Source of the DNA: a virus
DNA length: 39,293 nt
Strand: one strand, 5' to 3'
IMG/VR virus record: IMGVR_UViG_3300009537_000062
Coordinates: 1 to 39,293 of that record
The position numbers were made by a program, and so were the translations under genes. The notes below the pieces were generated by a model. That model was given only the letters and a program-made list of their open reading frames with translations, was not told the origin of the DNA and did not search any database. How positions within the stretch are numbered: the stretch's first letter is position 1; each line of letters opens with the position of its first letter. Shown piece after piece: positions 35,502 through 39,293 of this stretch.

Positions 35502-35526
35502 ATTATCTTAATTAATACCCTGTCAA
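35502..35526 (-). promoter_or_regulatory. AT-rich promoter candidate before the endolysin and array genes
   Basis: Minus strand TTGACA at 35521-35526, then an AT-rich stretch with GATAAT at 35502-35507. The spacing of 13 nt is short for sigma-70, so it is weak. It lies in the 108-bp gap between the terminase and endolysin genes, the only AT-rich gap upstream of the array. Confidence 0.28.
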
Positions 35527-35555
35527 ACCTTTCCGGCCGATTTCCAAAAATAATT

Positions 35556-37364
35556 TCAGCCCTCTTTTTCGAGCGTGAAGCGCACGATCCCGGCGATGAT
35601 CGCGACGGCGACCATCATTGCGCTCGTGTCAAATCCGTGATTCGCGTTCTGCTTCACTTCAACCCATTCCCAGACGCCGGGACGGACCTCGCGCTTCTCC
35701 TCGGCTTTCAGGTGCTCAGGGTAGAGCGGGTTCACGTTCTTCGGCAGCTTCCATTTGAAGCCGCGACCGGAGGCAGCGTTGGCGACGATGTCCTTGCAGT
35801 GATATGAGCTGAACTCGTAGAACGGCGCGGCCTGCTGTCCGATGTTTGACCAGCGCGGGTCAGAGTGCGGATAGTTTTCGAGCAGGCCGTTCGTATCGTT
35901 GCGAAGAGTCCACGTCTTCTTCTTCTGCCCCATCATGCCCTTCCAGCCGTAGCGGATGCAGTCCTGATCCACTTGGTTCGGCTCGTAGCGCCGGTCCTGA
36001 GCGACGGCGATATCCGGAACGCCGTAACGCTGCTGGATGGACCGCACGCTCTCGATGGTATCGACTGCCCCGAAATAAAGCTGTGTGTAAGCCGGTTCCG
36101 CCGTCCATGCACCGACCTCGACCCACCATCCGCGCTGCTGCCGGTCCAGGATCATGAAGCGCGCGACCTCGTCCGGGATCTTCTCGCCGTTCCAGTAGGT
36201 TTCGACGGAATAGTCGGAGTCAGTGCCGGTGATCGTGATCGTCTGCTTTTCCTCGACCCAGCCGCGCGCCTGCCGCTTCTGCTTGAAGACGCGGCGCGCG
36301 TCGGTGGATCCGGTCTTGAGGAATTCGTTTTCCGCCTCGCAAAACTGTTCCGCCAGCAGCCGCATGGGTCGGGTGACGATCGCTTCGAAATGGAACGATC
36401 GCGAGTCTGCCGGCGCGCCGGGGTTCTGCGGAATGTAGCGCCCTGTCTTTTTCCAGTGTTCGCGCGTCCGGTCGGTATCAGGCACCTCGTGCGCGCAGTG
36501 CGGACAACGGAAGCGGGCGGATCTGCCGGCGGCGCCCACGTCCCATGACCGATCATCCCGGCGAGCGCTTGCATCCCATACGACACCGGCGCGAGATTTT
36601 CCGTCCGCAGACTCCTGATCAAACGCCAGAATGTATTCCTTACGACACGCCGGGCATTCCGCGCCCCATTCAGCCATGTGACCGGCTTTCCATGCCACGT
36701 CGGAAACGTCGTCCTCCCAGCCGCCTTGTGAGATGTTGAGCACTTTGCTCGTGCCCATTTCCTCGAACTTGGTCACGCGCCCAATGGCTTCCTTGTAAAT
36801 ATTCTGCCACTTCGGATGCCAAATTTCGTCATTTATTTTAAACCTGATGGACTGACTCTGCTGGTCGGATAGATTCGCCGAATTCAGGACCATGAAGAAT
36901 CCGCCGAAATAGACTTCTGTGATCGTCCGATTCGGTCCCGGACGAGGCAGCAATGCAGCCACCGGCGCGCAGCGTTCCATGATCGGGTTCAGCCGCGTCT
37001 TGGCGTGCCGCTCAACCATGTCGTCGGTGTGCATGGTCCAGGAGATCGGTCCCGGAGAGTTCACAATCAGCCACGGCACCCAGACATCGGCGATGAGCGT
37101 GCCGCCGGACTGAACCGCCTTTGATACCGTGACCGTGCGGATGGACTCGTCCTGCAGCGCATCGAAGATCGGGATCAGCCACGGGGAGAGGTGTGCGTCG
37201 AAGTGCCCCGGAATTGCGTAGGACTCAGGCAGGATGATGTGCTTGCGCGCCCATGCGTAGATCGCCGAGCGGTCGGGAGGCGTGCGCTTGAACGCTGCCC
37301 ATTGCGCGGCGATTGCCGGTAGGTCTGGTTTCTTTTTCCGATCCTTCACTTGCCGGGTGTCCAT
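35556..37364 (-). CDS. Terminase large subunit, GpA-like
   Basis: 602 aa. ATPase: Walker A-like SKAVQSGGT at 81-89 and Walker B FKINDE at 175-180. Two CxxC pairs (CPAC 237-240, CPHC 287-290) form the zinc element of GpA-type enzymes. Nuclease: MILDRQ at 404-409 and VAQDRRY at 454-460 supply the metal-binding Asp residues. It packages DNA into the prohead and cuts concatemers, as lambda gpA does; cos or pac type cannot be told from this window. Overlaps the small subunit gene by 19 bp. Confidence 0.93.
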   Translation of the reverse strand: MDTRQVKDRKKKPDLPAIAAQWAAFKRTPPDRSAIYAWARKHIILPESYAIPGHFDAHLSPWLIPIFDALQDESIRTVTVSKAVQSGGTLIADVWVPWLIVNSPGPISWTMHTDDMVERHAKTRLNPIMERCAPVAALLPRPGPNRTITEVYFGGFFMVLNSANLSDQQSQSIRFKINDEIWHPKWQNIYKEAIGRVTKFEEMGTSKVLNISQGGWEDDVSDVAWKAGHMAEWGAECPACRKEYILAFDQESADGKSRAGVVWDASARRDDRSWDVGAAGRSARFRCPHCAHEVPDTDRTREHWKKTGRYIPQNPGAPADSRSFHFEAIVTRPMRLLAEQFCEAENEFLKTGSTDARRVFKQKRQARGWVEEKQTITITGTDSDYSVETYWNGEKIPDEVARFMILDRQQRGWWVEVGAWTAEPAYTQLYFGAVDTIESVRSIQQRYGVPDIAVAQDRRYEPNQVDQDCIRYGWKGMMGQKKKTWTLRNDTNGLLENYPHSDPRWSNIGQQAAPFYEFSSYHCKDIVANAASGRGFKWKLPKNVNPLYPEHLKAEEKREVRPGVWEWVEVKQNANHGFDTSAMMVAVAIIAGIVRFTLEKEG

Positions 37365-37822
37365 TCATTGAGAGAAGTGTTGCAGACTTCCCAGACTTCG
37401 TCGTGGATCATTCGCGCCTCAGCCCGCGCCGACACGATGTCCTTGCCGAGCAGTCGCACCGGGACTTCCGTTTCGATCTTTTGGGTGAGAAGTTGATTGA
37501 GCCGCGCGGCAAATTTCTTAATGAAATCGATTTGATCCGGGAGCGCGACGACCTCGCCCTTGGTTTCCGAGAGCCGGATCTGCGCCATCTCGGTTTCGGC
37601 CTTCAGCTTTTCGAGCTTTACAGCGTGGAGTTCTCCGCCGGACCGGGCGTTCATTTCCCGATAATACCGGAACATGCCCTGGATCGTCGGAGTCAGGAGG
37701 TATTGTGCCTTGACCGGTGGCGGAAAGAAGCCGGCGTCCGCGAGCTGCCGGTGCCGACGGTCGGTCAATCCGGTCAACGCGACGAGCGCAACGGCAGAAA
37801 TCGTAGATGGTGATTCAGCCAT
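37346..37822 (-). CDS. Terminase small subunit (Nu1-like)
   Basis: 158 aa. N-terminal winged helix (ALVALTGLTDRRHRQLADAG, FPPPVKAQYLLTPTIQG) binds the packaging start site; the middle ARSGGELHAVKLEKLKAETE is the coiled-coil assembly region typical of Nu1. C-terminal EVWEVCNTSLNEWTP. Gene order small-large and overlap match lambda Nu1-A. Starts within 8 bp of the end of the glycosyltransferase gene (overlap). Confidence 0.85.
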   Translation of the reverse strand: MAESPSTISAVALVALTGLTDRRHRQLADAGFFPPPVKAQYLLTPTIQGMFRYYREMNARSGGELHAVKLEKLKAETEMAQIRLSETKGEVVALPDQIDFIKKFAARLNQLLTQKIETEVPVRLLGKDIVSARAEARMIHDEVWEVCNTSLNEWTPGK

Positions 37823-38669
37823 CAGTGACTTTCTTCAGGACCATCCCGTATTCGTTATTTCCAGAGGGTATTTCAATCCCCGGTTTGCGGATGAGCTTGT
37901 TGTTCTTGAATGGTCGATAATCGACATGATGCTGCCAGCGGCCCCACTTGCGGGTGATCGTGCAAACGTCCGGGTGCTGGCGCTGCAATGAACGAGCCAT
38001 TTCGAGACGACCATCAAAGCCAGAATTCTGCTTGTATAGCTCATCCGTGTTGCCGCCTTTCATTGTCAATGTAGCAGATTTATTTTGCATGAAAGCCCAA
38101 AATTGAATTGTGCACCATCCGTCCTTCAATACCCTCAATGATAGATCAGTATCTTCATTATATCTTCCGCGCCAGCGATATGGGATGGAGTTCTTTATCA
38201 GGATGCATGAATAAATTCGGGTATTCGTTAAAAATGGGTGTTTCTCAAATGATGTGGTCGCCCTGTTACCGAAAAAAACATATGCAGGACCAGATAGCGC
38301 GACGTTTTTATATCGCCCTACAAAATCCTCCATGGAATTAAATATAGCACCATCTCCAACCCGTAATCTTTCTGACTTATTTTGCCTTGCGAATCCCTTT
38401 ATATTGTCATCCATGATCCAATGATGCTCGTGCCCCTCCGAAATCGAATGCTCCCATACCCAGTTGCGCGCCGGGATTGAGCCTTGCCCCAAATTGGAAA
38501 ACGGAAGGACGAGGATTTTTTCTTTCGGAATCACTGCTGCATATTGCTCGTATTCCTGCGGTTCAATAACGATCCGATAAGGGATGCGCATTTGTTCCAG
38601 CGATCTGCTCGTGTATCTGCTCTCCCATCGCCCCTTGCTTATTATATAAATCGGGAATCTCGGATTCAT
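37815..38669 (-). CDS. Phage GT-A glycosyltransferase, TET-associated type
   Basis: 284 aa. RFPIYIISKGRWESRYTSRS, YRIVIEPQEYEQYAAV, LPFSNLGQGSIPARNWVWEH and HHWIMDDNIKGF (DDN at 87-89) with NEDTDLSLRVLKDGWC at 171-186 match the family known from phages that hypermodify DNA (TET-associated glycosyltransferases), which transfer sugars to oxidised or modified bases. No TET/JBP gene is in the window; the ParB-like partner is adjacent (ATGA overlap). The middle of the gene is richer in A/T than the neighbours. Substrate unproven here. Confidence 0.78.
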   Translation of the reverse strand: MNPRFPIYIISKGRWESRYTSRSLEQMRIPYRIVIEPQEYEQYAAVIPKEKILVLPFSNLGQGSIPARNWVWEHSISEGHEHHWIMDDNIKGFARQNKSERLRVGDGAIFNSMEDFVGRYKNVALSGPAYVFFGNRATTSFEKHPFLTNTRIYSCILIKNSIPYRWRGRYNEDTDLSLRVLKDGWCTIQFWAFMQNKSATLTMKGGNTDELYKQNSGFDGRLEMARSLQRQHPDVCTITRKWGRWQHHVDYRPFKNNKLIRKPGIEIPSGNNEYGMVLKKVTDG

Positions 38670-39293
38670 TCTGCGCCCTCATAAACTATGCCCTTTAGAT
38701 CCCTGCGTTCTTGCGGCGGGTGCCATATCGATTTTGTTTTGATGCTGATCGATTGCCTGATGGTTCTCAAGAAATCATCCACATCCGATTCTGTTTTGAA
38801 ATGAACGATCAATGATCGGCATGCTTTGGGTTCATTGTCAAACTCCGGCATTCCCTCCCATTCAGCATTCGGATCGTTGATTCCCTTTTCCGTAAATTGC
38901 GACATCAATCGCTCAAGCTCCATGTCCGTAAACCCGGTCAGCTCCATGTCCAGCGCTCCGGTGTCGAGTTCTTGCAATAAATCTTTGAGTTCCGGCATGT
39001 TCATCTCAGCCAGAGAAGCCAGCCGGTTGTCGGCGATCAGGTCGGCAAGTTCCTCGTCAGCGTTCTTGTAATCCTGAAGGTCAACCGGAGCCTCTTTCAA
39101 GCCGGCGAGCTTTGCAGCTTCCAGTCGCCCGTGCCCCTTGACCACGAGGCCGCTTAACTTTGAAACGACAATCGGCGCACGCCATCCTCCGGCGCTGATA
39201 ATCTTTCCGAGTAGTTCGAGCTGCGCAGCCGGGTGTTTGTTCGGATTCCTAGGGTTAGGCTTGAACTTTTCCAGCTTTTCTTTCTTATCCTCA
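38666..39293 (-). CDS. ParB-like (Srx/ParB fold) protein, 5' end outside the window
   Basis: Frame is open to the right edge, so the start is missing; 208 residues visible. KFKPNPRNPNKH near the edge and VVKGHGRLEAAKLAGL with GHGR at 53-56 of the visible part are the hallmark of the ParB-type CTPase/nuclease fold; NADEELADLIADNRLASLAE follows. The C-terminal part (NEPKACRSLIVHFKTESDVDDF) is a ferredoxin-like add-on common in phage ParB proteins that pair with modification enzymes or terminase. Overlaps the glycosyltransferase by 4 bp. Confidence 0.85.
   Translation of the reverse strand, partial: EDKKEKLEKFKPNPRNPNKHPAAQLELLGKIISAGGWRAPIVVSKLSGLVVKGHGRLEAAKLAGLKEAPVDLQDYKNADEELADLIADNRLASLAEMNMPELKDLLQELDTGALDMELTGFTDMELERLMSQFTEKGINDPNAEWEGMPEFDNEPKACRSLIVHFKTESDVDDFLRTIRQSISIKTKSIWHPPQERRDLKGIVYEGAE

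Noticed and set aside
1-39293. tRNA genes, rRNA, riboswitches, integrase and attP/attL/attR
   Set aside because: Looked for cloverleaf-like arms, integrase motifs and long direct repeats by eye; none was convincing. The absence is limited by manual inspection and the window edges.

Overview
The window is almost a complete set of modules from a tailed, siphovirus-like bacteriophage or prophage, moderately GC-rich. Every gene I can support reads on the minus strand, so transcription runs from high to low coordinates. Lambda-type morphogenesis parts are recognisable: Nu1/GpA-like terminase, lambda-family portal, gpW-like joiner, a G/GT-type programmed frameshift in the tail chaperone gene, a tape-measure protein and a J-like tail tip protein. 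No tail sheath, tRNA, rRNA, CRISPR array or integrase gene was seen. The host cannot be read directly. The style of the cassette array and of the small cassette proteins reminds me of Verrucomicrobiota/Planctomycetota genomes, but that is a weak inference.

Layout in transcription order (right to left): a ParB-like protein that runs off the right edge, then a phage GT-A glycosyltransferase of the TET-associated type (about 37.8-39.3 kb). Next come terminase small and large subunits (35.6-37.8 kb), a lysozyme/transglycosylase-like endolysin (35.1-35.4 kb), a hypothetical gene and an XRE regulator. Then follows an array of tiny genes separated by attC-like integron recombination sites (30.8-34.3 kb). 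After it come the gpW-like joiner, portal, two paralogous coiled-coil/carbohydrate-binding fibres flanking a LamG-like protein, a lysis cassette of very small overlapping membrane genes, a metallophosphoesterase, a protease-scaffold fusion, a decoration protein and the major capsid protein. A strong terminator and a promoter candidate (20.26-20.33 kb) precede three glycosyltransferases, followed by the tail module (7.9-16.6 kb). The left 7.5 kb is the replication/recombination module: RecT, RecE-like exonuclease, SSB, HNH and VRR-NUC nucleases, winged-helix proteins, a DUF1376-like initiator with iteron-like repeats inside its gene, and a DnaC-like helicase loader.

The most unusual part is 30.83-34.29 kb. 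Nine imperfect palindromes (68-133 bp for all ten boundaries, the tenth being degenerate) sit between consecutive small unrelated genes. Each has outer cores of the GTTAG/CTAAC or GTTCGGC/GCCGAAC kind and inner arms that pair except for an unpaired extra base at the same place, as in integron attC sites. Gene stop codons lie in or next to one core. At nine of ten boundaries the start codon lies in the central loop, so one attC arm is translated and gives otherwise unrelated proteins a shared N-terminal tail ending in a D-L-(F/L)-G-like motif. The position of the extra base suggests that the sites point along the plus strand, opposite to the genes. This looks like an integrase-less integron cassette array of antiparallel cassettes carried in a phage late operon, between the packaging/lysis genes and the portal.
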